Notes: generated by a model from the letters alone, not told the origin. Shown: positions 30,636-39,674, numbered from the stretch's first letter. The stretch is DNA of 64,000 bases from Acidimicrobiaceae bacterium (GCA_947447225.1 CANFJV010000002.1:1-64000), one strand, 5' to 3'. Made by a program: numbers and translations.

Positions 30636-32485
30636 GCCTGGCCGGAAAACTGCGTGCGGTAGAGGTCGGCGTAGAGTCCGCCTTGTTGCAACAGTGCTTC
30701 ATGGGTGCCGAGTTCAATCACCTGGCCGTGGTCAATCACCGCAATTGCGTTCGCTTCTCGAATCGTCGACAAGCGGTGCGCGATCACAATTGACGTTCGT
30801 CCTTCAAGGGTCGTGGCGAGTGCTGCTTGGACGGCAGCTTCAGACTCTGAGTCGAGGTGGGCCGTTGCCTCGTCGAGTACGACAATGCGAGGTTGCTTGA
30901 GTAAGAGTCGAGCCAACGCAATGCGTTGCTTTTCGCCACCGGACAACCGGTAGCCGCGTTCGCCAACAAGCGTCTCGAGTCCATCGGGTAGGAGATCGAC
31001 GAGGGGGAGAATCTGGGCTTGTTCAAGAGCATCTCGAAGTTCTGCTTCGGTGGCCGAGGGCTTCGCGTACAAAAGGTTCGCTCGCAACGTGTCATGGAAC
31101 AGGTGTGGGTCTTGGCTGACTACGCCAATGGCGTCGGTGAGTGAGCGCTTGGTGGCGTGGCGCACATCAACACCACCGAGGAGAACTGCCCCCTTTGTTG
31201 CGTCGTAGAGACGTGGAATGAGTTGTGAAATCGTGGTCTTTCCTGCACCAGATGGACCTACAAGTGCCAGCATCGTGCCGGCCGGAATGTGGAGATCGAT
31301 GCCATGCAGGACTTCAACGGGTTGGGTGTCTTCCAAAATGGCAACGGACTCCAAACTCGCTAGCGACACTTCACGAGCAGTTGGATAGGTGAAGGACAAC
31401 TTGGCAAAGGTGACGTCGAGGGGGCCATCTGGAAGGGGGGCGGCGTCTTCAGCTTCTTTGATCATGGGTTCTAAGTCCAAGACCTCGAAGACCCGCTCAA
31501 AGCTGACCAGTGCCGTCATGAGATCCAAGTTGAGATTGGATAACTGCGTGAGTGGGCCAAACAATCGCGACAAATAGGCAGTGAGCGCGACAACCGTGCC
31601 GAGTTGCAAGGTGCCGTTGATCACCGAAACCCCACCAAAGCCATAGGCAAACGCCGTGGCTAACGAGGCAGTGAGGCCAAGGGCAATGAAAAACGTGCGG
31701 CTATAGAGCGCGGTTTTGACGCCAATGTCGCGCACTCTCCCGGCGCGTCGATCAAAGGTGAACGATTCGCTTGCGGTATTGCCGAAGAGTTTCACCAGCA
31801 GCGCACCAGAAACATTGAAACGCTCCTGCATGGTGTTATTCATCTTGGCGTTGAGATTCATCGCTTCTCGGGTAAGGCCACCAAGTTTGGCCCCAACCTT
31901 TCGAGCCGGAACCAAAAACAGTGGAAGCAAAATCAGTGCCGCCAAGGTGACTTGCCACGACAGCCAAAACATGAGGCTCAGCGTGACGATCACACTGATC
32001 ACGTTGCCAACCATGTTGGACAAAAGGTCAGTAAAGGCTTGTTGGGCGCCAATGATGTCGTTGTTGAGACGCGAGACCAACGCCCCGGTCTGCGTCCTCA
32101 TGAAGAACGAAATCGGCATTTGTTGGATGTGGGCAAAGACCTTGGAACGCATGTCGAAGATCAGGCCCTCGCCAATGCGAGCAGAGATGAATCGATTCGA
32201 CAGACTGATTGCCCCATCAAGCAGTGAAAGCCCGGCTGCGGCAATGGCGAGGCCAATGGCAAGGTTGGTGTCTTTGGAAGGAATGGCTTGGTCGATTATT
32301 GAGCGCAAGAGCAGTGGACTCACGGCCCCAACGAGCGCTTCTGCAATCACGGTTGCCATGAAAATGCTCAAGGCTCGTCGGTAGGGGAGAGCAAAGCGCA
32401 ACACCCGGCGAACGGTTCCCTTGGCAACTTTGTGGCCAAGCACCGAACGGTCGCGTCGAAGCGACATCATCCCTGCGTGATTCAC
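30632..32485 (-). CDS. ABC transporter, fused permease-ATPase (exporter type)
   Basis: About 617 residues: a six-helix transmembrane domain (about 20-320), then an ATPase with Walker A 'GPSGAGKTT', Q-loop 'VVSQDPHLFHDTLRANL', signature 'LSGGEKQRIALARLLL', Walker B 'IVVLDEATAHLD' and H-loop 'IAHRLST'. It would act as a homodimer or heterodimer exporting lipids or drugs. A non-helical insertion ('LASLESVAILEDTQP') sits at the start of the ATPase. GTG 32485, with GGAG 8 bases upstream, is my choice; ATG 32470 is possible. Its stop overlaps the convergent SDR stop. Confidence 0.9.
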   Translation of the reverse strand: MNHAGMMSLRRDRSVLGHKVAKGTVRRVLRFALPYRRALSIFMATVIAEALVGAVSPLLLRSIIDQAIPSKDTNLAIGLAIAAAGLSLLDGAISLSNRFISARIGEGLIFDMRSKVFAHIQQMPISFFMRTQTGALVSRLNNDIIGAQQAFTDLLSNMVGNVISVIVTLSLMFWLSWQVTLAALILLPLFLVPARKVGAKLGGLTREAMNLNAKMNNTMQERFNVSGALLVKLFGNTASESFTFDRRAGRVRDIGVKTALYSRTFFIALGLTASLATAFAYGFGGVSVINGTLQLGTVVALTAYLSRLFGPLTQLSNLNLDLMTALVSFERVFEVLDLEPMIKEAEDAAPLPDGPLDVTFAKLSFTYPTAREVSLASLESVAILEDTQPVEVLHGIDLHIPAGTMLALVGPSGAGKTTISQLIPRLYDATKGAVLLGGVDVRHATKRSLTDAIGVVSQDPHLFHDTLRANLLYAKPSATEAELRDALEQAQILPLVDLLPDGLETLVGERGYRLSGGEKQRIALARLLLKQPRIVVLDEATAHLDSESEAAVQAALATTLEGRTSIVIAHRLSTIREANAIAVIDHGQVIELGTHEALLQQGGLYADLYRTQFSGQA

Positions 32486-32601
32486 CGGTACATCTCCGTA
32501 ACGTTTGACTTGAATGCCCACCCTAATGGCGTGCACCTGTTGTGGCTGTGGGCACCCAGATGGTGGCATCGGCGATCTACCATGGAGAAAGAGGAGGCCA
32601 A

Positions 32602-33141
32602 GTGCTACGAGTAGCGGTGATTTGCAAAGCGAACTTGTTTCGTTCTCCTGCCGCTCGGGTGTACTTGGCTGATGCGCTTGGTCGATCAGGACTCGAAGCC
32701 ATCGTGAGTTCCGGGGGGATCATGGGTGAGGGCAATTGCATCCCCTCGAGTTATCTCGCCATTGCCCACGATGCTGGGATTGATCTTTCCGAGCATGTCA
32801 GCCACCGGGTGTCGAGCGAAGAATTGCTGCAACAAGACCTGGTGTTGACCATGACGCGAGAGCTCTTGCGCGAAGTGGTCGTTATGGCGCCACCGATTTG
32901 GCCCCGGTCATTCACCATGCGGGAGTTTCTGCGTCGGGCCACTGCCGTTGGACCACGCAAGCCCACCGAAGGTTTGGAGCACTGGTTTCACGCAATTGGA
33001 GCCAATCGGACGCGTTCGCAGCTGCTTGGTGATGATGAGGCTGATGATGTGGCAGACCCTGTTGGCGGGACTGCCGAGGACTATCGAATCATGCTCCGTC
33101 AACTTGAGCGACTCTCAGGGGATCTCGCAGGTCTGTTTTAA
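32602..33141 (+). CDS. Low-molecular-weight protein-tyrosine phosphatase
   Basis: 179 residues with the P-loop Cys8-x5-Arg14-Ser ('VICKANLFRSPAA') and a general-acid Asp in 'VADPVGG', so the active site looks intact. GTG 32602 is preceded by GAGGAGG. It opens the exopolysaccharide region and is the natural partner to dephosphorylate the tyrosine-rich tail of the autokinase at 35166, as Wzb/Wzc and PtpA-type pairs do elsewhere; the pairing here is inference. Confidence 0.9.
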   Translation: MLRVAVICKANLFRSPAARVYLADALGRSGLEAIVSSGGIMGEGNCIPSSYLAIAHDAGIDLSEHVSHRVSSEELLQQDLVLTMTRELLREVVVMAPPIWPRSFTMREFLRRATAVGPRKPTEGLEHWFHAIGANRTRSQLLGDDEADDVADPVGGTAEDYRIMLRQLERLSGDLAGLF

Positions 33142-33161
33142 GCCTTTCGTTGGCGTGTTGA

Positions 33162-35090
33162 TTAGAGCGAGAAGTCGATCACTCTGGTCTTGTCGAGCAC
33201 CGTCGTTTGTTCCGTGAGGGTCGGCGTCCACTGTGGCGCATTGATGGTGACGGTCAAAGGAACCGGGTGCAGCACGCCTTGAGGGATGAAGCGCAAGTGA
33301 AGGTGGTGATCTTTCACTGCGCCAAAGATGATGGTCTGGAATTTGACGGTTGTGGTCTGTTGCGGAGCAACCTTGGCTGGAATGGGGCCATTGAGCACAA
33401 GACCGGATTCATTGACGCCGCCTGCGACACTTGAACCACGCGGGCTGTAGAGGTACACGCGACCGACATAGTCACCAGGTCGAAATGCGTTGACCCGGTC
33501 AGGGCCGAGTTGATACGACGGTCGTTGGCCAGCTGGAGCCAAGTTTGTAATGGTGGCTGTCGTCGTGACGAAGGCGTTGCCTGCGGCATCAACGGTGACA
33601 GCGACCTTTTCTTTGATGCGGGTGTAGTAGTCCAGCTTTGCTGCGACACCGCTTTGCACCGAGAGATGGAAGGTCGACGCTGCATCAGTGCTCGCGAGCT
33701 TTCCACTTCCGCCGTAGGCAGTGACGAGGCCCTCTCGAGCAGGTGACGCGTCCCAAATCATGATGTGTCGACCAGCACTCGCTTCAGCCAGCATGCGAAT
33801 GAGTCGAGCCACATCGACATGGGTCGTGTTCATCTTTTTCACTGCCGCTTGGGCAACTGAAGCAATCTCATCGTGACGGACGTCTTGGCTCGATCCACGG
33901 TTGTCTTGGTAGAAGCGGTGAAGGAGCACATCGACCACATTGCCTGAATCAATTTGCCCACGAACGGGAGCAATGTGGACCGGACCGGTCAAGCGAAGGA
34001 GGCCTTGCAATGCGGTGACGTCTAAACCAATGACGCCGTCGACACTTCGCTTTGTGGCAGCAGTGAACATCGACGACATGAACTCACCCGACAAGGAAAA
34101 GTCGCCGGTGGCATTTGTTGATTGCCAGATTTGCGTGGGGAGCAGTGGTCCGTAGACGGCGTTGGTGCCTGGAGGGATGGGGTAGCCAGAAGGCTTGTAG
34201 AGCTGGAGCTTTCCAACGGACTGGGCCAGGTTTACGTCGTAGTGGCCGTCATGGGTAGACAAAATTGCCCATGACAGCACCATGCCGCCATCACGCATTT
34301 CCGCCTGGTTTTCACCGGCAATCAGATAATTCTTCGCGCCGAAGAGCCCCAAGAAACGCTCGGCGTAGTCAATGCCGCCGTAGCCTTGTAAGAGAAGTGC
34401 GTTGACATTTTGATCAATGTCATTGAACTTGCGACGAGCGGTGCCAACCGGCCCATACAGCCCATCAGCCGGCCGGATGAAGGACTTGAAGTAGAGCGCA
34501 TTAATGCCAACTTGCTTGCGTAATTCATCAAGCTTTCGAAGATCGACATACGTGCCGGTTGAAGCTTGGGCCAAAGCATCGGCGGCTACCACCATTTGCA
34601 TGGACTTGTTGGAGAAGTGCGAGACGTCGGAAACTAAGTCCTTGGCTCCGTTGATTTGCTTCCCAATGACAGGAAAGACGCCGAAGAATTTGAGTCCGAT
34701 GGATGCATCCAAGGTCCCCGATGCTGACGCAGCATCTGATGAAATATTGGACAGATCTTCGGCCGCCTGCTTTCTGCCTTCTGAACTGAGCAGCGAAGAT
34801 TTGTTCTGGACCAGGCTGGAGAAGTGCTGTTGTGCATTTGAAATCTGGCTGTTTGCCTTGTACAAGGCATAGCCACCTTGGATCGCCAAGAACAGCACGA
34901 TGATGCCAAATCCACCGCCGAGATAGACCATCGTGCGCCGCTCGGGTATATGGAGGTGACGAGTAACACGACGGCGCTTTTTGCGACGGCGATGCGGGTG
35001 GCGAACACCATCTTGATGCTGTGCCCAGTGGCGATACCCGTAGCGAAGGGTATGGAATCGGCGCTGGGAACCGTGTCGATAGTTGGCCAT
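33162..35090 (-). CDS. DUF4012 membrane protein with basic His/Tyr/Arg-rich N-terminal tail
   Basis: 642 residues. A cytoplasmic N-terminal tail of about 52 residues is extremely rich in Arg, His and Tyr, followed by one transmembrane helix ('MVYLGGGFGIIVLFLAIQGGYALY') and a large extracytoplasmic DUF4012 region. Family elements: 'YLIAGENQAEMRDGGMVLSWAIL' and 'GVIGLDVTALQGLLRLTGPV'. DUF4012 genes recur in actinobacterial capsule loci, but the function is not known. It lies 75 bases downstream of the autokinase gene on the same strand. Confidence 0.9.
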   Translation of the reverse strand: MANYRHGSQRRFHTLRYGYRHWAQHQDGVRHPHRRRKKRRRVTRHLHIPERRTMVYLGGGFGIIVLFLAIQGGYALYKANSQISNAQQHFSSLVQNKSSLLSSEGRKQAAEDLSNISSDAASASGTLDASIGLKFFGVFPVIGKQINGAKDLVSDVSHFSNKSMQMVVAADALAQASTGTYVDLRKLDELRKQVGINALYFKSFIRPADGLYGPVGTARRKFNDIDQNVNALLLQGYGGIDYAERFLGLFGAKNYLIAGENQAEMRDGGMVLSWAILSTHDGHYDVNLAQSVGKLQLYKPSGYPIPPGTNAVYGPLLPTQIWQSTNATGDFSLSGEFMSSMFTAATKRSVDGVIGLDVTALQGLLRLTGPVHIAPVRGQIDSGNVVDVLLHRFYQDNRGSSQDVRHDEIASVAQAAVKKMNTTHVDVARLIRMLAEASAGRHIMIWDASPAREGLVTAYGGSGKLASTDAASTFHLSVQSGVAAKLDYYTRIKEKVAVTVDAAGNAFVTTTATITNLAPAGQRPSYQLGPDRVNAFRPGDYVGRVYLYSPRGSSVAGGVNESGLVLNGPIPAKVAPQQTTTVKFQTIIFGAVKDHHLHLRFIPQGVLHPVPLTVTINAPQWTPTLTEQTTVLDKTRVIDFSL

Positions 35091-35165
35091 GTTCAGCGAA
35101 CTTCTACCAGAAAGGGTTGACGAACACCTGCGACACCATGGGCATCGGACCCGGGTGCGGCAGGT

Positions 35166-36818
35166 TTAGTCAGTGGCGTCGGATCCATCAGCGATGCCAG
35201 CGACGACGGGTGGAAGATCGGCGCCCTTGCCTGCCGTTGGGGTGTTGCCATAGCCATACCCATAGCCGTACCCATACCCATACCCATACCCATAGCCGTA
35301 CCCATAGCCATATCCGTAGCGGTAGTACACGTAGGAATCAGACTCTGGTGCACGGTTGAGGACGAGACCAACCACGTTGGCGTCAACTTGCTTCAACATC
35401 TCATACGCACGTCCAGTGTTGCGACGGGTAGAGATACCAGCGGTCGCAATGAAGATCGTTGCATCGGCATTTCCCGCAAGAACTAAAGCATCGGTTACGG
35501 GAAGAATCGGAGCAGAGTCCAAGATCACCAAATCGAACTCTTCCGACAATCGCCGAAGGATAGAGCGAGCCTTTGGACCAGCGAGAAGCTCAGCCGGATT
35601 CGGTGGAATTGGACCTGAGGGCAAAATGTAGAGATTCTCTGCCCCTTCAACTTGGTGGAGAGCATCTTCAAGCTCTGCGTCGCCAAGCAAGACGGAGGTG
35701 AATCCCACGTCATTGCTCACGCCAAAGAACTGGTGAACACGAGGTTTGCGCAAGTCGCAACCAACAATGATGACGCGCTGGGCTGCACTGGCAATGGTGT
35801 AGCCAAGGTTCGCAGCAACGGTCGTCTTACCGTCAGTAGCGGCGGCAGAAGTAACGAGCAAGGTCTTGATTGGTTCATCAAGTCCCATGAATTGCAGTGA
35901 GGTTCGCAATCCGCGGAAGGCTTCTGCGGTTGGCGACTTGGGCTGCTCAGCCGATACCAAGAACGAAGTTGAGCGATCTTGCCACTCACGAATTTGCGGA
36001 ATCATGCCAATGGTCGCGAAACCTGGGAAGACTCGCTCCAAGTCCGCCCGAGAGCGAATCTTGTCGTCGAGAAACTCTTGGAGGAGTGCAATGGCAATGC
36101 CGAGCGCCAATCCAACAAGTGCAGCAAGCATCGCGTCAGACGTTGGTTTTGGTGACACCGGTGCGCGCGGTGGAAGTGCGGGAGAGATGACATTTCCTGC
36201 GTTTCGAACAACGTTGCCCTGAAGGCCATTCAGCACTGACGACCAGTGGTTGATCTGCGACTGAAGTGAGTTGAGCTGACTGACTGCGGCAATGCGAAGG
36301 GGTGAACCCTTTGGTAATTTCGAGATTTGAATGGCGAGCAGCGCCTGTTGCGCCTTGGCTGCGGTGATTTGTTGGTTGATGTTGACCGTTGCGGCGTACA
36401 CCGCGACGATGGCGTTTTGTTGCGAGTACTTATTAAAACCACGTGGGTAGGCATTGGCTATTTGCGCAGCCTTCAGCGGGTCATTGGTCATGATCTGGAT
36501 ATTCATGATTGGCGTGTTGCCAATCTGCGTAATCGTGGGCTTTGGCGGCCGGTAGCCAAGGTCGGCAGTCACGAGCGAAACAACCGCTGGTGAGTTCATG
36601 GTGTACATCGCAGCCGTTACTTGGGGGTTCGTGTTGTTCGGCCGGACAAACAAGTTGAATTGTGAGGTGGCGACGTAAGTCGGTGCAATGGTGGAGTCGT
36701 AGCCAATCATGAGGCCAACGGCAACGAGGACGCCCAAAATGACGGTGAGTTTCCGTCGCCAAATGACGCCGGCGTAACTCGCCAGGCTCACATCGCTTTG
36801 TTGTGCCAATTCCGCCAC
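35166..36818 (-). CDS. Wzz-type chain-length regulator fused to tyrosine autokinase (BY-kinase)
   Basis: 550 residues. The N-terminal Wzz domain lies between two membrane helices (about 25-45 and 235-255), followed by a cytoplasmic BY-kinase: Walker A 'ATDGKTT' with Lys331, Walker A' 'VGCDLRKP', Walker B 'LVILDSAP'. The C-terminus has 'SYVYYRYG' and a run of twelve Tyr-Gly units (residues 501-524), then a Gly/Ala/Asp tail. It should control polysaccharide chain length and polymerisation by cycles of tail phosphorylation. GTG 36818 sits 6 bases after TAAGGT, a leaderless arrangement. Confidence 0.94.
   Translation of the reverse strand: MAELAQQSDVSLASYAGVIWRRKLTVILGVLVAVGLMIGYDSTIAPTYVATSQFNLFVRPNNTNPQVTAAMYTMNSPAVVSLVTADLGYRPPKPTITQIGNTPIMNIQIMTNDPLKAAQIANAYPRGFNKYSQQNAIVAVYAATVNINQQITAAKAQQALLAIQISKLPKGSPLRIAAVSQLNSLQSQINHWSSVLNGLQGNVVRNAGNVISPALPPRAPVSPKPTSDAMLAALVGLALGIAIALLQEFLDDKIRSRADLERVFPGFATIGMIPQIREWQDRSTSFLVSAEQPKSPTAEAFRGLRTSLQFMGLDEPIKTLLVTSAAATDGKTTVAANLGYTIASAAQRVIIVGCDLRKPRVHQFFGVSNDVGFTSVLLGDAELEDALHQVEGAENLYILPSGPIPPNPAELLAGPKARSILRRLSEEFDLVILDSAPILPVTDALVLAGNADATIFIATAGISTRRNTGRAYEMLKQVDANVVGLVLNRAPESDSYVYYRYGYGYGYGYGYGYGYGYGYGYGYGNTPTAGKGADLPPVVAGIADGSDATD
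35247..35318 (-). repeat. (Tyr-Gly)12 hexanucleotide tandem repeat
   Basis: Twelve imperfect 6-bp units (TAT/TAC followed by GGN), 72 bp in all, code for the tyrosine tail of the autokinase. Unit number changes would stay in frame. Confidence 0.95.
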
Positions 36819-36824
36819 GGCGCC

Positions 36825-36830
36825 ACCTTA
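36825..36830 (-). promoter_or_regulatory. Leaderless -10 element of the Wzz/BY-kinase gene
   Basis: TAAGGT on the minus strand, then GGCGCC and GTG 36818. Confidence 0.45.
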
Positions 36831-36905
36831 GTTCCGAAGAATTGGTGCTGTAGTGCGCGGTGGCTGAGAGATGGAGGAGAACTCACCAGCCCCTCAGAGG
36901 AATTC

Positions 36906-36965
36906 ATGGTGAATGTGAGAGACTTTCTCTGTGACCTCCTCGTTCCCTGCGAGTACTGGTGGTGA
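36906..36965 (+). CDS. Possible 19-codon upstream ORF overlapping the polymerase start
   Basis: ATG 36906 with GAGG five bases upstream opens a short frame reading MVNVRDFLCDLLVPCEYWW and stopping at 36965, in a different frame from the polymerase gene whose GTG lies at 36931 inside it. The site is the best ribosome-binding site in the spacer. It may be a leader or coupling ORF controlling polymerase translation, or coincidence. Confidence 0.3.
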   Translation: MVNVRDFLCDLLVPCEYWW

Positions 36966-38499
36966 GCCACCGAAGTCTGGCTCCACGCGCCAGCTTTGGC
37001 TTGTCGTTGTTGTTACTGGGGTAATTGGATCCATCTTCGCTGCGGCCGCAGGAACACACATTGCCTTGATGGCGGTGCTCATTCCAATCTTGTTGACCAT
37101 CGCCATGCTCTCGCCGAAGAGTCTTTTGTTGCTGCTCACCATTTGGATGGCGGAACTGGGACTCATCCGTCGAGTGCTCCCTGGTGGACAGTCATCGACG
37201 TTTTCCGGCGACCCCTTGCTCATTATTGGTCCGGCAATCTTGTTCTTCCTCATCGTCGTCGTTGGAAACCGTGGAGCATTTCGAGCTCGTGGCTCACTGG
37301 CAAAGACGGTGTTGGCGTTCAACATTTGGTCGATTTTCGAGGCACTCAATCCGGCGCAGGGCGGCATCACCGTTGGCCTTGGCGGTTTGCTGTTCGTGCT
37401 CGTGCCGATGATGGCGTTTTGGATTGGTCGCTCACTCATTGATGACGTTGAAGCACTCGCCATTATCAAGTTGATTGCTTGGCTTGGGGTGCTTGCTGCC
37501 GCATATGGCACGTATCAAACCTTCTCGCACTTCCCTTCGTGGGACGCGGCATGGATTGAGAGCGCTGGCTATACCGCGCTCAACGTCGGTGGTGGCGTCG
37601 TGCGCGCCTTCGGTATGTCCGCAAGTGCACAGGAATACGCGGCATTCCTCGGACTCAGCATCATTGCTTGGTTGGCGATATCTCTTCGCTCAGCCGGGTT
37701 CATGCGCTTTGTTGCCGTTGGAGCCATTGGTCTTGAGTCCTACGCCTTGTATTACGAAGCACAGCGCACCATTTTGTTCTTGAGCGTGTTTGCCGTCGGC
37801 GTGACGGTGGCAGCTCGTTTCAAAATTCGCCCACTTGGTGTGGCGGTTTGCGGTGTGCTTGCCATGTTTGCGCTGGTGTTCTTCGCCGGCAAATTCACCA
37901 GTGGCGGAACCGCGGTATGCCATGAAGGTGACCAGGCGTGCGTGCTGTCACAACGTGCCAACACGGTGGCGAACCCAACCGGGGAAGGCAGTTCGCTGTC
38001 GGGACACTTGGCGGAAACCAGAAAAGGTATGGCATCGGCGTTCAAGCGACCACTTGGTTATGGCGTTGGGGCAGCCACCTTGGCTGCAGGAAAGTTCAAC
38101 ACGCAACGTGCCGCCCGTGGCACCGAATTTGATCCTGGAAATGCAGGAACTTCTCTCGGCATTGTTGGGCTGTTGCTCTATCCCACCATGGTGATTTTGG
38201 CGTTCCGAGCGGCCTATCGCGTTGCCATGCGACGGCGAGATCTGATCTCGTTGTTCTGCCTTGGGGCGATGTCAGTTGATCTCATGCAGTGGATGAATGG
38301 TGACTTGTACTCGGTGACGTGGCTGGTTTGGCTGTTCATTGGATGGGCGGAAGCGCAATCGATGAAGTCCGATCGTGAACTCGATGACGTTGGCACGTTG
38401 ACGAATCGTGTGCACCCGTCAGCGGTGGCACTTGAACTTGAACTCGAACCTGAACCCGAAGATTCTGTGCGCCTCAGTCGACGTGCTCGTTGGGCGTAA
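36931..38499 (+). CDS. O-antigen ligase/Wzy-like polysaccharide polymerase
   Basis: 522-residue polytopic membrane protein with about ten to twelve hydrophobic segments and an extracytoplasmic loop ('TAVCHEGDQACVLSQRANTVANPTGEGSSLSGHLAETRKGMASAFKRPLGYGVG'-like region) typical of Wzy/WaaL/ExoQ proteins. The cytosolic C-terminus carries a Leu-Glu/Pro-Glu repeat encoded by five hexamers at 38431-38460. GTG 36931 is the only start after an in-frame stop at 36916. The stop overlaps the next ATG by one base. Confidence 0.82.
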   Translation: MTSSFPASTGGEPPKSGSTRQLWLVVVVTGVIGSIFAAAAGTHIALMAVLIPILLTIAMLSPKSLLLLLTIWMAELGLIRRVLPGGQSSTFSGDPLLIIGPAILFFLIVVVGNRGAFRARGSLAKTVLAFNIWSIFEALNPAQGGITVGLGGLLFVLVPMMAFWIGRSLIDDVEALAIIKLIAWLGVLAAAYGTYQTFSHFPSWDAAWIESAGYTALNVGGGVVRAFGMSASAQEYAAFLGLSIIAWLAISLRSAGFMRFVAVGAIGLESYALYYEAQRTILFLSVFAVGVTVAARFKIRPLGVAVCGVLAMFALVFFAGKFTSGGTAVCHEGDQACVLSQRANTVANPTGEGSSLSGHLAETRKGMASAFKRPLGYGVGAATLAAGKFNTQRAARGTEFDPGNAGTSLGIVGLLLYPTMVILAFRAAYRVAMRRRDLISLFCLGAMSVDLMQWMNGDLYSVTWLVWLFIGWAEAQSMKSDRELDDVGTLTNRVHPSAVALELELEPEPEDSVRLSRRARWA

Positions 38500-39674
38500 T
38501 GCAAGGGCAAACTCCACGCACCTCGGCAACTCGTCCAGCTGTGCTCGTCGTCGCTCATCGCATTGACCGAGAAGGTCAAGGGATGGAGCGCCTCCATGCC
38601 CGCCTCGCTGAATCGCTGTCGGTTGCCTATGACATCCACGTCCTTGTGGGTGCGATTGATGAGGAGACCGCACGATTCGTCACCGTGCATAAGGTTCCAC
38701 TCATTGAGCGACCAATTCCTGTGCGTTTCATGATGTTTTCGCTGCTCGCTAGCCTTCGACTTTTTGTACTCAAGAACAAGGTGGATCTCGTGCACAGTTG
38801 CGGAGCAATTGTGTTCAACCGTGTCGACCTTGTTTCCCTGCATCTGTGTCAAGCCGCGCTCATTCACGCAAACGGTGGTCGCAGAATGCCCCCTAGCGGA
38901 AGCTTGCTTCGTCGAGTGAATACGGGCCTCCTGAAGACGATGGCCCTCAGTCTCGAGCGACACGCCTTCGCGCCAAAGCGACGCACGACAGCTGCGGCGG
39001 TCAGCGAGCAAGGTTTGGAGGAGGTGGCGACGTGGTATCCACGGTCCCCACGCGTCCTTACGGAGAACGGTGTCGATGGTCAAGATTTCGGCCCGAATAT
39101 GGCTCGTCGCGAGGAAGTGCGCACTGCACTTGGTCTCGATGCCGACACGTTTTTGATTCTGCAAGTAGGTGGCGACTGGACGCTTAGAGGTGTGGACCTT
39201 GCGATTCGAGCACTGGAGACCCTGCCAGGTACGGCGAAGTTATGCATTGTTGGGCGAGGAGATCGTCCGCGAATGCACAGGTTGGCTTGTGAGCTTGGCG
39301 TCGACGATCGCGTCATGTTTCTTGGTGCCCGACATGACGTGGCGGATCTTTACCGAGGCGCAGATGTCTTGGTGCAGCTCAGCGCCTACGAGACCTTTTC
39401 ATTGGTCCTTGTCGAAGCAGCGCTGTCAGAGCTGCCGCTTGTCACAACAGCAGTCGGTGTGGCGATGAGTCTGTGTGGCGACAACGAGTCAGGTGGTCTG
39501 GTGGTCGATCGCTCAGCGACCGCGGTGGCAGCTGGCCTTCAAACAGTGATGGAGCAGCGAGTCGACACACGTCGTCGAGTAGAGATGGCCCTTGAGCGTG
39601 CGCAACGGTTCACCCTGGTGCACCTTGCGACGCAACTCGATTCGGTCTACCGCGAACTACTGGTGGCATCGTGA
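38499..39674 (+). CDS. Glycosyltransferase family 4
   Basis: GT-B retaining glycosyltransferase of 391 residues: N-terminal acceptor domain ('VVAHRIDREGQGMERLHARL'), C-terminal donor domain with 'TENGVDGQDF', 'QVGGDWTLRGVDLAIRAL' and the E-x7-E signature in 'YETFSLVLVEAAL'. Cytosolic face of the membrane, adding a sugar to the lipid-linked repeat unit. Overlaps the polymerase stop (TAATG) and the next gene (GTGA). Confidence 0.9.
   Translation: MQGQTPRTSATRPAVLVVAHRIDREGQGMERLHARLAESLSVAYDIHVLVGAIDEETARFVTVHKVPLIERPIPVRFMMFSLLASLRLFVLKNKVDLVHSCGAIVFNRVDLVSLHLCQAALIHANGGRRMPPSGSLLRRVNTGLLKTMALSLERHAFAPKRRTTAAAVSEQGLEEVATWYPRSPRVLTENGVDGQDFGPNMARREEVRTALGLDADTFLILQVGGDWTLRGVDLAIRALETLPGTAKLCIVGRGDRPRMHRLACELGVDDRVMFLGARHDVADLYRGADVLVQLSAYETFSLVLVEAALSELPLVTTAVGVAMSLCGDNESGGLVVDRSATAVAAGLQTVMEQRVDTRRRVEMALERAQRFTLVHLATQLDSVYRELLVAS

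Noticed and set aside
35247-35318. CRISPR-like or intergenic direct repeat
   Set aside because: The repeat is coding (Tyr-Gly) and continuous, with no spacers; there are no cas genes in the window.
38214-39164. A 316-codon minus-strand frame
   Set aside because: It is antisense to the end of the polymerase and the following glycosyltransferase, with no recognisable domain.
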